IMG/VR virus record: IMGVR_UViG_3300044647_001247
Coordinates: 1-64,000 of that record
Reading direction: 5' to 3' (one strand)
Length of the DNA stretch: 64,000 bases
DNA from: a virus
Below, one piece after another: positions 21,037 to 31,241 of this stretch; position 1 is the first letter of the stretch; the number at the start of each line of letters is the position of its first letter. The notes below the pieces were generated by a model. The model had not been told where the DNA came from and made no database searches. It was given only the letters and a program-made list of their open reading frames with translations. The position numbers and the translations under genes are program-made.

Positions 21037-23238
21037 ATGAATAAAATGTTTATAGAAGTTCCTACATATGAAAATAATCAATGGACTACAACATCTTTTT
21101 TTACAAGAAAAGACTTTGCAGATTATATATTTTCTATATTTAAAGAACCTGGTGAATATAATTTTGATGAAAGTTCTTTAGTATTTAATTCAGAAGGACG
21201 TAAGTTTAGAAAACAAGGTTTTTATTGTGCTGCTCCATTTAAATCCAAAGACTTTAGAATTTACTGGGATGACCAGAAAATAAAGTGTAAATCAGGCATT
21301 ATTGTCAAAAATGATAATAGTGAATGGTATATCAGTCGTGACTACTATATGTGGCTTAACTTTCTTCCCATATATGATAAGGAAGAAAAAAAGTTTGATT
21401 TTGCAAAGGTGAGAGATGCTCAATATCACATGGCTCTTTATGAATTATTAGGAGAGCTTAATTACAAGCATGCTATTATTCTTAAAAAACGTCAAATTGC
21501 TTCTTCTTATTTTCACATGGCTAAGCTGATTAATCAATGGGTTTTTGAATCAGGTTCCATTTGTAAAATAGGATCTTCTCTAAAAGATTATATTAATGAA
21601 AAAGGTTCTTGGAAGTTTCTAAATGAATATAGAAACTTTATTAATGAACACACTGCTTGGTATAGACCAGCAGAACCTGACAAGGTATTTGCTTGGGAGC
21701 AAAAAATTAAAGTGAGGGTTAACGGCCGAGATACTTATAAAGGTCTTAAATCAACTATAAATGGTTATTCTTTTGAGAAAGATCCAACAAATGGTGTAGG
21801 TGGTCCCGTAACTTATTTCTTTCATGAAGAAGCAGGTATTGCTCCTAAAATGGATGATACATATGGATTTATTAAACCAGCTTTAAAATCTGGTGAAATA
21901 ATCACTGGTCAATTTATTGCTGCAGGATCTGTGGGTGATCTTGATCAATGTGAACCTTTAAAAGAATATGTTCTTCATCCTGAAGAGAATGGTTTTTATG
22001 GTGTAAAATCCAATCTAATAGATAAAGATGGTACAATAGGTATCACTGGTCTTTTTATTCCTGAACAGTGGAGCATGCCTCCGTACATAGATGAGTTTGG
22101 TAACTCTATGGTGAAAGAAGCTTTAGAAGCTTTAGAGAAAAGATTTGAAAAAGCTAAGAGTGAACTAAAGCCTGAAGCATATCAGCTGGAACTTTCTCAA
22201 AGTCCTCGTAATATAGAAGAGGCTTTTGCTACAAGAAAAATAAGTGTATTTCCCCCACATTTGGTTTCAAAACAAATGCAACGTATTCAAGATAGAGAGT
22301 ATTCAGTGGAATATCTGGAACTTTCTCGTGATGCTGAAGGAAAGATTGTAGATAAACCCTCTAGAAAGATTCCTATTATGGAATTTCCAATTTCTAAAAA
22401 ACTAGAAAACAAAGAGGGAGTGATATGTGTATATGAGCGTCCTATGAAAGATCCCCAGTTTGGAACATATTATGCTTCTGTAGATCCAGTGGGAGAGGGT
22501 AAGACAACAACCTCAGATTCTCTTTGTGCTATATATATTTATAAAAACCCTGTAGAAATAATTAGAGATGACGGAGATGGTAAGGTGAAGAACAGTATAG
22601 AAAGAGATGGTATAGTTGCTTCTTGGTGTGGAAGATTTGATGATATTAATAAAACACATGAACGTTTAGAACTTCTTATAGAATGGTATAATGCATGGAC
22701 TATAGTGGAAAATAACGTAGCTCTGTTCATACAATACATGATTTCTAAAAAGAAACAGCGTTATTTAGTTCCTAAAGACATGATTTTGTTCTTAAAAGAT
22801 ATAGGTGCCAACAGAAATGTCTTTCAAGAGTATGGTTGGAAAAACGTAGGTACACTTTTTAAGGGCACAATTCTATCTTATGGAATTGAATTTTTAAGAG
22901 AGGAACTAGATCATGAAACTAAGCCTGATGGAGAAATAGTTAAAACAATATATGGTGTTGAACGTATTCCAGACATCATGTTGTTAAAAGAAATGCAAGC
23001 ATACAGAGATGGTGTAAACGTGGATAGACTTGTTTCTTTTTGTGCACTTATAGCATTTGCAAAGGTGCAACAATCTAACAGAGGTCTTGCTAAGCGTTTA
23101 GAGTATGGGAATAAAAAATTGGATAACTCACAAAAATTTAGTAAATTAAATTGGGGACCTTTCAGACACATGGGTTCTTCTGGAAGAGCTTCTAATGGTA
23201 TGAAAATAGCTCGTTCACCCTTTAAAAACTTAAAATAA
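21037..23238 (+). CDS. terL: Terminase large subunit (733 aa)
   Basis: The ATPase domain has the K-R-Q-x-A-S-S Walker A variant near residues 150-157 and Walker B 'VTYFFHEEAG' (acidic pair E264-E265). The nuclease domain has 'YYASVDPVGEG' with D483 and later 'TIVENN' and 'MLLKEMQAY'. Length and motif order fit TerL of crAss-like phages. It packages DNA into the prohead together with the small subunit. A small AACCC/GGGTT hairpin sits between the tRNA and the ATG. TAATG coupling to the next gene. Confidence 0.93.
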   Translation: MNKMFIEVPTYENNQWTTTSFFTRKDFADYIFSIFKEPGEYNFDESSLVFNSEGRKFRKQGFYCAAPFKSKDFRIYWDDQKIKCKSGIIVKNDNSEWYISRDYYMWLNFLPIYDKEEKKFDFAKVRDAQYHMALYELLGELNYKHAIILKKRQIASSYFHMAKLINQWVFESGSICKIGSSLKDYINEKGSWKFLNEYRNFINEHTAWYRPAEPDKVFAWEQKIKVRVNGRDTYKGLKSTINGYSFEKDPTNGVGGPVTYFFHEEAGIAPKMDDTYGFIKPALKSGEIITGQFIAAGSVGDLDQCEPLKEYVLHPEENGFYGVKSNLIDKDGTIGITGLFIPEQWSMPPYIDEFGNSMVKEALEALEKRFEKAKSELKPEAYQLELSQSPRNIEEAFATRKISVFPPHLVSKQMQRIQDREYSVEYLELSRDAEGKIVDKPSRKIPIMEFPISKKLENKEGVICVYERPMKDPQFGTYYASVDPVGEGKTTTSDSLCAIYIYKNPVEIIRDDGDGKVKNSIERDGIVASWCGRFDDINKTHERLELLIEWYNAWTIVENNVALFIQYMISKKKQRYLVPKDMILFLKDIGANRNVFQEYGWKNVGTLFKGTILSYGIEFLREELDHETKPDGEIVKTIYGVERIPDIMLLKEMQAYRDGVNVDRLVSFCALIAFAKVQQSNRGLAKRLEYGNKKLDNSQKFSKLNWGPFRHMGSSGRASNGMKIARSPFKNLK

Positions 23239-23573
23239 TGGAAAACTCACTGTATCAAGATAAAGTTGCTATTCTAAGTAGATTAATAAAAGATAGTTCT
23301 CTCACGTTAGAAGAGGCACTTTTGCTTTTAAAAGAAGAAGATCTAGAAGAAGAGAAAGAAGAAGAAGAAGCTGTTGCAGAATCTCCGGTTAAATACTATC
23401 CTGGTTGGAACAATCCAATAATTAACACTCCTAATCCATATACTAATATTGGTAGTGGTACAACACCAGTTATTTATACTTATGATAGTACAGGAACTTG
23501 CACTACTGTTAGTAATCCAAATCTAGGAACTTCTGTCACTAATACGTTTCTTACAGTTGATCTAAATAATTAA
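23238..23573 (+). CDS. Hypothetical head-module protein (111 aa)
   Basis: An acidic N-terminal half ('LKEEDLEEEKEEEEAVAES') is joined to an Asn/Thr/Gly-rich tail with 'NTPNPYTNIGSGTTPVIYTYD'. It lies between TerL and the portal, a place for head or packaging accessories. No known family. Confidence 0.6.
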   Translation: MENSLYQDKVAILSRLIKDSSLTLEEALLLLKEEDLEEEKEEEEAVAESPVKYYPGWNNPIINTPNPYTNIGSGTTPVIYTYDSTGTCTTVSNPNLGTSVTNTFLTVDLNN

Positions 23574-23578
23574 TAATC

Positions 23579-26332
23579 ATGCAGTTATATAATGCTCTAG
23601 ATCTAAAAGCTGGTAAAAAAGCTGAACATAAGAAGATGGGTACACTTACCCAGCCAATTCAGTTTTTGCCAGAAAAAGAGAAAGATGATGAATGGAGGTC
23701 TCACAATCTTGACTGGCTAGAGTTCCAAGGAATGAAGCAACTTAGACGTAATGCTCGTAGATTAATGAAAAACTACAAGCTTTCTAAAGGGCTAATTGAC
23801 AAAACAGACTATATTATAGAAGAAGATAATGAGATGGCTGATCTAATAGACACTCTAACTAAAGAGGATGAATCAGCTTTAGAACTCAAATTCTATCCTA
23901 TTATTCCCAACGTAGTAAATGTTCTATGTAACGAGTTTTCTAAGCGTTCTTCTCGTATTATGTTTAAAGCCGTAGATGATATTTCTTATAACGAGATGTT
24001 AGAAGAAAAAAGAGCTATGCTTGAAAACGTCCTTTTACAGGATGCTGAACGTAAGATGATGATGCAAATGCTCAATATGGGAGTGGAGTTAGATAGTGAA
24101 GAAATGCAAAAAGCAACAGCTCCTGATAATTTAAAACAACTTCCTGAGATAGAATCATTCTTTCGTAAAGACTATAGATCAATGATTGAGGAGTGGGCTT
24201 CTCATCAAATGAGTGTAGACGAAGAAAGGTTTAAAATGCAAGAACTTGAAGAACGTGCATTCCGTGACATGCTTATTACAGATCGTGAGTTTTGGCATTT
24301 TAGAATGATGGAAGATGACTATGAGCTAGAACTTTGGAATCCGTTATTAACATTCTATCATAAATCTCCTGATGTACGTTACATTTCCCAGGGAAACTGG
24401 GTAGGTAAGATGGATCTCCTATCTTTACCAGACGTTATTGATAAGTATGGTTGGATGATGACTCAAGAACAATTAGAGTCTTTAGAATCAGTTTATCCTG
24501 TCCGTTCTTCAGGTTATATGATACCAGGTTATCAAAATGATGGAAGTTATTATGACGCTACAAAATCTCATGACTGGAATACACAAATGCCTTCTCTTGC
24601 TTATAGACAACATATGTCTATACATGATAATCAATTTGGTACAGGTGATATTGTAGAATGGATTCTTTCAGATTCTGAAGATGTAGTGGATTTTGGTAAA
24701 TCTCATATGCTTAGAGTTTCCACTATTTATTGGAAGTCTCAACGTAAACTAGGTCATCTTACTAAAATCACAGAAGAAGGTGAAATTATACAAGAAATAA
24801 TTAGTGAAAAATACAAGGTTACAGATAAACCATTGTATAACACAGCTTTATATAAACAAAAGTCTAAAGATAACTTAATATTTGGTGAGCATATAGATTG
24901 GATTTGGATTAATGAAACATGGGGAGGCATTAAGATTGGACCCAATAGACCAGCTTTCTGGGGTCAAAATAATCCAGGAGGTATAAATCCTATCTATTTA
25001 GGACTTAATGGAGGTAAACCAGGACGTATTCCATTTCAGTTTAAAGGTGATAATACATTATATGGTTGTAAGCTTCCTGTAGAAGGAGCAGTATTTGGAG
25101 ACAGAAACTCCCGTAGTACATCTATGGTAGATCTTATGAAACCCTACCAAATTAGCTTTAATATTGTAAACAACCAAATAGCTGATATATTAGTAGATGA
25201 GCTTGGAACAGTTATTCTATTGGATCAAAATTCTCTACCACGTCATTCTATGGGTGAAGATTGGGGAAAGAACAATTTAGCTAAGGCTTATGTAGCTATG
25301 AAGAATTTTCAGATGTTGCCCTTAGACACTTCCATCACTAACACTGAGAATGCATTAAATTTTCAGCATTATCAAGTGTTAAATCTTGAGCAAACAAATC
25401 GTTTACTATCTCGTATTCAACTTGCTACATATTTTAAAAATCAAGCATTTGAAGTGATTGGTTTGAATCCTCAACGTATGGGAGCTCAAATAGCTCAACA
25501 ACAAACAGCTACGGCCGTAGAACAAGCTATGAATGCTAGCTATGCTCAAACAGAACAATACTTTATACAGCATAGTGATAATCTAATGCCTAGAGTTCAT
25601 CAGATGAGAACTGACCTGGCTCAGTATTATCATTCCACTAAACCTAGTGTAAGACTAACATACATCACGTCTAAGGATGAGAAAATGAACTTTGAGATGA
25701 ACGGTACAGACCTTCTTCTTAGAGATCTTAATATATTCTGCACTACTAAAACTAATTCCCGTGCTGTAATGGAGCAGCTTAAACAACTAGCTATTAATAA
25801 TAATACCACCGGAGCTTCTATATACGATCTTGGAAATGTTATTAAATCTGAATCTATAGCTGAACTCACAGGTGTTCTTAAAGCTGCTGAAGAAAAAATG
25901 CTTGCTCAAAAACAACAAGAGCAGCAAATTCAGCAGCAAATGCAGCAAGAACTTATGGCTAGTCAGGAAAAACAAAAACAAATGGATCTTCAAGCTCAGG
26001 CCGATCGTGATGACAAAATGATACAGAAAGACATCACAGTGGCTGAAATACGGGCTGCAGGATATGGTTCAGCTGTAGATATAAATGAAAATAAGCAGTC
26101 TGACTATCAAGATGCTTTAGAAGGGATTAGAAAGCAGGAGAATTATCAAGAGCAAATGAACTTTAAACGTGAGCAAGAAGTAAATAAAACAAGCACTAAT
26201 CAACAAAAACTACAATTAGATAGAGAAAAGTTGCAGGCTCAAAAAGAAATAGCTGACAAGCAATTACAAATTGCTAGAGAAAACAAGAACAAATATGATG
26301 TAAAATCATCTAGTAAAAAGACAGGTAAATAA
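23579..26332 (+). CDS. Portal protein (917 aa)
   Basis: The position directly after TerL, the length and the body text ('IDKTDYIIEEDNEMADLIDTL', 'KPYQISFNIVNNQIADILVDELGTVILLDQNSL', then 'LLSRIQLATYFKNQAFEVIGLNPQRMG') fit crAss-like portals. The last 180 residues are a Gln/Glu/Lys coiled coil ('QQEQQIQQQMQQEL'), typical of the C-terminal barrel of such portals. It forms the dodecameric DNA channel at one vertex. Confidence 0.88.
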   Translation: MQLYNALDLKAGKKAEHKKMGTLTQPIQFLPEKEKDDEWRSHNLDWLEFQGMKQLRRNARRLMKNYKLSKGLIDKTDYIIEEDNEMADLIDTLTKEDESALELKFYPIIPNVVNVLCNEFSKRSSRIMFKAVDDISYNEMLEEKRAMLENVLLQDAERKMMMQMLNMGVELDSEEMQKATAPDNLKQLPEIESFFRKDYRSMIEEWASHQMSVDEERFKMQELEERAFRDMLITDREFWHFRMMEDDYELELWNPLLTFYHKSPDVRYISQGNWVGKMDLLSLPDVIDKYGWMMTQEQLESLESVYPVRSSGYMIPGYQNDGSYYDATKSHDWNTQMPSLAYRQHMSIHDNQFGTGDIVEWILSDSEDVVDFGKSHMLRVSTIYWKSQRKLGHLTKITEEGEIIQEIISEKYKVTDKPLYNTALYKQKSKDNLIFGEHIDWIWINETWGGIKIGPNRPAFWGQNNPGGINPIYLGLNGGKPGRIPFQFKGDNTLYGCKLPVEGAVFGDRNSRSTSMVDLMKPYQISFNIVNNQIADILVDELGTVILLDQNSLPRHSMGEDWGKNNLAKAYVAMKNFQMLPLDTSITNTENALNFQHYQVLNLEQTNRLLSRIQLATYFKNQAFEVIGLNPQRMGAQIAQQQTATAVEQAMNASYAQTEQYFIQHSDNLMPRVHQMRTDLAQYYHSTKPSVRLTYITSKDEKMNFEMNGTDLLLRDLNIFCTTKTNSRAVMEQLKQLAINNNTTGASIYDLGNVIKSESIAELTGVLKAAEEKMLAQKQQEQQIQQQMQQELMASQEKQKQMDLQAQADRDDKMIQKDITVAEIRAAGYGSAVDINENKQSDYQDALEGIRKQENYQEQMNFKREQEVNKTSTNQQKLQLDREKLQAQKEIADKQLQIARENKNKYDVKSSSKKTGK

Positions 26333-26401
26333 TTATAGCTCTATTATCCTTACTTCAGCTATTTTTTTATAATACATTTTAAATTTTAAGAGTTTAAAAT
26401 C

Positions 26402-26420
26402 GTATATTTTTAATGTAGAA
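26402..26420 (+). promoter_or_regulatory. Late-type promoter motif before the scaffold/capsid genes
   Basis: GTATATTTTTAATGTAGAA lies 28 nt before the ATG at 26449 and is a near-consensus copy of the repeated motif. Confidence 0.6.
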
Positions 26421-26448
26421 GAACTCCCCATAAAAAACCAAATAAGTT

Positions 26449-27723
26449 ATGGATACCCAATCAAATGTACAGACTAATGTGCAACAAGTAGATGTTGATA
26501 TTGATAGCTGGTTAGGTGCTCCTGGTGCAGAAAGCATTGTGACAGCTACATCAACCGATGCAAAAAAACCAGAAGCAAAACCAAGTATTTTTAGTAAAAA
26601 AGATGTAGATCTTAGTTTTATTGATGATGAACCAGCTGATGATTTAGAAGGTGGTGACACTCCTGATAAATCTAAAGACACTGTTCCACGTGGAACATCC
26701 ACTGAAAACATCTTTGATGAGTTAAATAAAGATGATGAAGATTTTGATGATAAGAAATCAAAACCAGGTCGTCCTAAAACTGAAAAATCAGGACTTGTTG
26801 AGTTTCTAAAGAAACGTATAGAGTCTAAAGAGATGTTTGCCTTTGATGATTATGATGAAAGTAAGCAAAGTCTTGATGATTATTTAGTTGGTCTTGGAGA
26901 AAAAGACGTAGAAGAACTCTGGCAAGCTAATGTAGAAAACCTTAAGCAAGAAGTTGCTGCTAAAACTCCAAAAGAGTTTTTTGAGTCTTTACCAGATGAA
27001 CTTCAATATGCTGCTAAATATGTGATGGATGGAGGACAAGATCTTAAAGGATTGTTCCAAGCTCTAGCTCAAGTTGAACAAGTGAGATCTTTAAATCCCA
27101 CTGACGAGAATGACCAAGAAGGTATTGTTAAATCATATTTACAAGCCACTGGTTTTGGTAATGAGGAAGAAATTGAAGAAGAAATTACCACTTGGAAAGA
27201 TCTTGGTGTATTAGAAAAGAAAGCTAAACAGTTTAAACCTAAACTGGATCAAATGCAAGAACAGATTGTTCAATCTCAACTTGCAGAACAGGAAGGTAAA
27301 AAACAACAACAAGAGCAAGCTGCTCAAGCTTACATGCAGAATGTATTTGAAGCTTTGAGACCAGCTGAAATCAACGGACTGAAGCTAGACAAAAAGACAC
27401 AAGCTCAATTATACAGTGGTCTTGTTCAGCCTCAATATCCTTCTATAAGTGGACGTCCTACTAACTTATTAGGACATCTTTTAGAGAAATATCAGTTTGT
27501 AGAACCAAACTACTCATTGATTGCAGAAGCTCTTTGGTTACTATCTAGCCCTGATGACTATCGTTCTGAATTAAAAAAACAGGGTAAGAATCAACAAGTT
27601 GAACAAACAGTGCGTCAGCTAAAAACAGAACAAAGTCGTAAAAATGCTTCATCCTACCAAGAAGAAGAACCAGAAGCAAGAACACGAAAAATAGCTAGAC
27701 CTACAAATATATTTAAACGTTAA
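26449..27723 (+). CDS. Scaffolding-like capsid assembly protein (424 aa)
   Basis: Acidic and disordered at the N-terminus, it is helical from about residue 120 on ('ANVENLKQEVAAKTPKEFF' and a Gln-rich coiled coil near residues 275-300), ending in a basic 'RKIARPTNIFKR'. Position between portal and major capsid gene, charge pattern and coiled coils fit a scaffolding protein. No protease is visible nearby. Confidence 0.75.
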   Translation: MDTQSNVQTNVQQVDVDIDSWLGAPGAESIVTATSTDAKKPEAKPSIFSKKDVDLSFIDDEPADDLEGGDTPDKSKDTVPRGTSTENIFDELNKDDEDFDDKKSKPGRPKTEKSGLVEFLKKRIESKEMFAFDDYDESKQSLDDYLVGLGEKDVEELWQANVENLKQEVAAKTPKEFFESLPDELQYAAKYVMDGGQDLKGLFQALAQVEQVRSLNPTDENDQEGIVKSYLQATGFGNEEEIEEEITTWKDLGVLEKKAKQFKPKLDQMQEQIVQSQLAEQEGKKQQQEQAAQAYMQNVFEALRPAEINGLKLDKKTQAQLYSGLVQPQYPSISGRPTNLLGHLLEKYQFVEPNYSLIAEALWLLSSPDDYRSELKKQGKNQQVEQTVRQLKTEQSRKNASSYQEEEPEARTRKIARPTNIFKR

Positions 27724-27755
27724 AATATTTTATTTAATCTAAAATCCGATTTACT

Positions 27756-29375
27756 ATGCCTACCCCAAGTTTAAACAATGGTATTTTCCTACGGGATACC
27801 AGCTACCAAACTAGCTCTCACGTAGATTCTTATCACCTTTCAAATCTGCTTAAGAGTGCAGAACCAACTGACTTAGGTCCTGTTGATCTGTGGGCTATGG
27901 CACAGAAGGTAGAAATGCCTTTATATCAAATGTCCAGTTTTGGTGGAAAGAACGTCATTATGGTTGATAACAACCGTGGTGAATACAAGTGGCAAGTTCC
28001 TGTTGCTCAAGATCTTCCTTATATTTTAGAAGATGTTGAATCTGCAAACACCACTAAAGGTCTTGATGGTCAATCTTTCAAGATTAAAATTAACAAACGT
28101 TCTTTTGGTAATGGTGACATTATCACTTATGACAAGTATAATGGAGTTGAAATGTATGTCACTGCAGATGATATCATACCTGCTGGTGATGGTTTCATTT
28201 ACACTGTACAACTTGTAAATAGTGATAGCACTCGTTTCTTAGAGAACCGTTACTTAAAAGTGGGAACTAAATTCTTCCGTAAGAGTTCTGCTCGTGGTGA
28301 ATATGGTGAGCGTTTTTCTGATCTTGGTAGTGTGAATGGTGGTTTCCGTGAATTTTATAACTACGTTGGTGGTGCTGAAGCTCACGTACACTATTCTATT
28401 AGCTCTCGTGCAGACTTGATGTTAAAAGGTGGTCTTCGTGCTGATGGTACTGTACCTGTTATTGAATTGTGGAGAAACTTTGACAAAAATGTTGATCCTT
28501 CTTTAAATAGTTTAGAAGATATTGCTTCTAAAATGGGTAAAGACTATGTTAAGAAAGCTTATGCTTCTGGACAACTCACTCGTTCTTTCCTCACTGCTCT
28601 TGAGTCTGCACATCTGACCAAGATTGCTAATGACATTGAGAACTACTTAATGTGGGGACAGGGTGGAAAGGTGAAGCAAGATGGTCCAGATGATATCAGA
28701 TTATCTGTAGGTCTTTGGAAACAACTTGATAACTCTTTCAAACGTGTTTATAACAAAGCTTCTTTTAACTTAGATCTTTTCAAATCTGAAATCTTCAACT
28801 TCTTTAATGGTAAGGTTGAATTTAAAGGACCAGATCCTAAACGTTCACTGGTTGTACAAACTGGTATGGGTGGTATGCGTCTTGTAAATGAAGCCATTAA
28901 GCGTGAAGCTATCAACTCAGGTCTTGTTATTAATGCTTCTGAGGTGGGTGCCATCACAGGTAAAGGTATGGATCTGAACTTTGGTTTTGCTTACACTCAA
29001 TACGTTATTCCGTTCTTGGCTAATGTTAAGTTTGTATTGAACCCAGCGTTTGATAATATTCATACTAATGATATTGAGAATCCTATTATAGATGGTTTCC
29101 CTCTGTCTAGCTACAACTTCATCATATTTGATATCACTGAGAATACTAATGACAACATCTTCTTGTTGAAATTATCTTGGGATAATCAATTGAAATGGTT
29201 CTATCAAAATGGTACTATGGATTACATGGGACGTAGTCAAGGATTCCAGTCTTCTGGAAACTTCAACGGATATCGTGTATTCATGACACAAACAATGCCA
29301 GCTATTTGGGTTAAAGATCCAACCAAGGTGTTAAAGATTGTTATGAGAAATCCTGTAACTGGTGGTTCATTCTAA
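27756..29375 (+). CDS. Major capsid protein (539 aa)
   Basis: The sequence opens 'MPTPSLNNGIFLRDTSYQTS' and has a central axial-domain-like region ('FFNGKVEFKGPDPKRSLVVQTGMGGMRLVNEAI', then 'FAYTQYVIPFLANVKFVLNPAFD') ending 'PTKVLKIVMRNPV'. Position, length and this C-terminal pattern fit HK97-fold capsid proteins of crAss-like phages. Codons here are the most biased towards T/A-ending, C-containing triplets, consistent with high expression. A structured RNA follows. Confidence 0.88.
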   Translation: MPTPSLNNGIFLRDTSYQTSSHVDSYHLSNLLKSAEPTDLGPVDLWAMAQKVEMPLYQMSSFGGKNVIMVDNNRGEYKWQVPVAQDLPYILEDVESANTTKGLDGQSFKIKINKRSFGNGDIITYDKYNGVEMYVTADDIIPAGDGFIYTVQLVNSDSTRFLENRYLKVGTKFFRKSSARGEYGERFSDLGSVNGGFREFYNYVGGAEAHVHYSISSRADLMLKGGLRADGTVPVIELWRNFDKNVDPSLNSLEDIASKMGKDYVKKAYASGQLTRSFLTALESAHLTKIANDIENYLMWGQGGKVKQDGPDDIRLSVGLWKQLDNSFKRVYNKASFNLDLFKSEIFNFFNGKVEFKGPDPKRSLVVQTGMGGMRLVNEAIKREAINSGLVINASEVGAITGKGMDLNFGFAYTQYVIPFLANVKFVLNPAFDNIHTNDIENPIIDGFPLSSYNFIIFDITENTNDNIFLLKLSWDNQLKWFYQNGTMDYMGRSQGFQSSGNFNGYRVFMTQTMPAIWVKDPTKVLKIVMRNPVTGGSF

Positions 29376-29380
29376 TCTCC

Positions 29381-29494
29381 TGTAAATTATAAGAAGCCGT
29401 AACTTCTTCTAATTTACAAAATTATAACCTGGTGGATACGTCCACGAAGAGCTCGTAACTCTTCACCAGGTCAATTGTCCGCAAATTACGGACA
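29381..29494 (+). promoter_or_regulatory. Three tandem hairpins after the capsid gene
   Basis: Hairpin 1 pairs TGTAAATTA and AAGAAG (29381-29396) with CTTCTT and TAATTTACA (29403-29418). Element 2 (29427-29471) is an ACCTG/CAGGT-closed three-way junction with GTGGA-TACG-TCCAC and GAAGAG/CTCTTC arms. Hairpin 3 is TGTCCG/CGGACA (29476-29494). Loops 1 and 2 share CGTAA. No T tract follows, so these are not ordinary terminators; they may stabilise or process the capsid mRNA. Confidence 0.65.
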
Positions 29495-29517
29495 GTTTAA
29501 AATAAAAAAAACCAAAC

Positions 29518-30534
29518 ATGAGTAGTGTGACTATTGTGGAAAAGTATCCACAGAACAAGAAATCTAGTATTGCTATTCGTCCTTATTTTAATCCTGTTAT
29601 TGAAAATATGGGATTACAAAAATATGGACTTAGTCTTTTTGATGGTGCTTTTCATGAGGAACAATTAGCTTGTTTAGAAATTAACGGTATTAAACGTTAT
29701 GTAACAGGTCTTAATGAGTTTTCTCCTGATATAAGAGAACTTCCTTTAGATGAACAAGAAGCAAAGATTAAACAGATTAAAGTTGTTGTGTCTCAACTTG
29801 AAAAAGAACTTGCTTCTAATGTAGTTGATCCTAGTGATGAACAATTTTGGAATAAGGTTAAACTGCTTAAACCAGATAATTTTGAGTTTTGGGATAAGAT
29901 TAAAATTAGATGTGGTAATGAACCTGTGTATTTAGAACCTGATACTGATCCTTATGATCTGATTAGATTATATGCTATAGAAGCAGGTGGTTTCTCAATA
30001 GTATCAAAAAGTTTAGAAGAAGCTAGAAAAATGGCTGTTTCTCCTAAATTCTATCTTGATAAACTTGAACAAACAGCTTCTATACAAACTGAAGTGAAGA
30101 AATTGCGTAACAAAGCTTTATCTGAACTTCAAAAGTTGTTTGACAAAAATCAAAATAAACTTTTATATGTAGCAAAATTGTTAGATCCTAACAGTGCTCA
30201 ATATAAGAAGTCTACACCAAATGATATCATCTATGATAATATGGATAAGTATATCAATGGTGAACTTATAGAAAAGGATAAACGTAAAACTGCTCAAAGA
30301 TTTTTAGACGCTGCAGGTTTAGATATGGAGTCTTTAAAAATCAAAGCAATAGTTAAAGATAGTTCTTATTATAAGTTTATTGCTACAAAAGGAGATGGTT
30401 TTATCTATCATATGCAAACATCAACAATGCTCGGAAGAAATCTTTCTGATGTTGCTGAATATCTTAAAAACCCTCTTAATGAAGAAATTTTAATAGATCT
30501 CACTAAGAAGGTTGAGAAATACTGGAATGCTTAA
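29518..30534 (+). CDS. Structural or head-completion protein (338 aa)
   Basis: Mixed alpha/beta, with a coiled coil in 'KQIKVVVSQLEKEL' and 'QTEVKKLRNKALSELQKLF'. The N-terminus reads 'VTIVEKYPQNKKSSIAIRPYFNPV'. It follows the capsid gene, as a conserved virion gene does in crAss-like phages. Its exact role in the capsid is unknown. Confidence 0.65.
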   Translation: MSSVTIVEKYPQNKKSSIAIRPYFNPVIENMGLQKYGLSLFDGAFHEEQLACLEINGIKRYVTGLNEFSPDIRELPLDEQEAKIKQIKVVVSQLEKELASNVVDPSDEQFWNKVKLLKPDNFEFWDKIKIRCGNEPVYLEPDTDPYDLIRLYAIEAGGFSIVSKSLEEARKMAVSPKFYLDKLEQTASIQTEVKKLRNKALSELQKLFDKNQNKLLYVAKLLDPNSAQYKKSTPNDIIYDNMDKYINGELIEKDKRKTAQRFLDAAGLDMESLKIKAIVKDSSYYKFIATKGDGFIYHMQTSTMLGRNLSDVAEYLKNPLNEEILIDLTKKVEKYWNA

Positions 30535-30539
30535 GACCT

Positions 30540-31241
30540 ATGAATAATAACCTGTTACAAATTAAAATTAAACAACGTTTAAATAAACTTGCTAGTCTTG
30601 ATTATGATAACATTGAATGTTGGCAAATTCAAGAAGCTTTTAATAAAGCACAAATTGAATGGACTCGCAGACAACTTCATGGGTTAAATTCTAAAAAAGA
30701 AGCAGCTGAACAGAGTATTAACACAATAGATGATTTACAAGTTCTTTTAAATACTGTTACATTAAAATCAACAGAGAATAATAACTATTACGAAACAGAA
30801 GTTATTCCTTCTAACTACTTGCATTTTGTAAGAGTGAGTGGTTTTGCAAAGACAAGTTGTTGTCCAAGTGTGAGTCTTTCTATATATCAGGTGGAAGAAG
30901 CTAACGTAGATATTCTTTTATCAGATGATTTTAAAGGTCCTTCATTTGAATGGGCTGAAACCTTTTGTACAGTGGGTGCAGATAAAATAAAAATCTATAC
31001 AAATAATTTATTTGATGTAGAAAATGTAAGTCTTGTCTACTATAGAAAACCAAAAGATATTCAGTTTATAAATTGTGTAAATCCTAGTACGGGATCTGTT
31101 TACACTACAAATGTGGATTGTGAACTTAAAGAGGACATCTGTGAAATACTTGTTGATGAAGCAGCTTCAATACTTGCTGGTGACATAGAAAGTATGAATC
31201 AATATCAAAGAAACTTACAAAATAGTGTAAAAAATAGTTAA
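30540..31241 (+). CDS. Head-tail connector or ring protein candidate (233 aa)
   Basis: N-terminal helices ('DNIECWQIQEAFNKAQIEWTRRQ') and a beta-rich core with 'YYETEVIPSNYLHFVRVSG' and 'SLVYYRKPKDIQFINCVNP' end in a helix 'CEILVDEAASILAGDIESMNQYQR'. This layout is that of the small head-tail connector/ring proteins of podo-like phages; the related 224-aa and 288-aa genes at 53-55 kb show the same plan. TAATG coupling to the next gene. Confidence 0.65.
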   Translation: MNNNLLQIKIKQRLNKLASLDYDNIECWQIQEAFNKAQIEWTRRQLHGLNSKKEAAEQSINTIDDLQVLLNTVTLKSTENNNYYETEVIPSNYLHFVRVSGFAKTSCCPSVSLSIYQVEEANVDILLSDDFKGPSFEWAETFCTVGADKIKIYTNNLFDVENVSLVYYRKPKDIQFINCVNPSTGSVYTTNVDCELKEDICEILVDEAASILAGDIESMNQYQRNLQNSVKNS

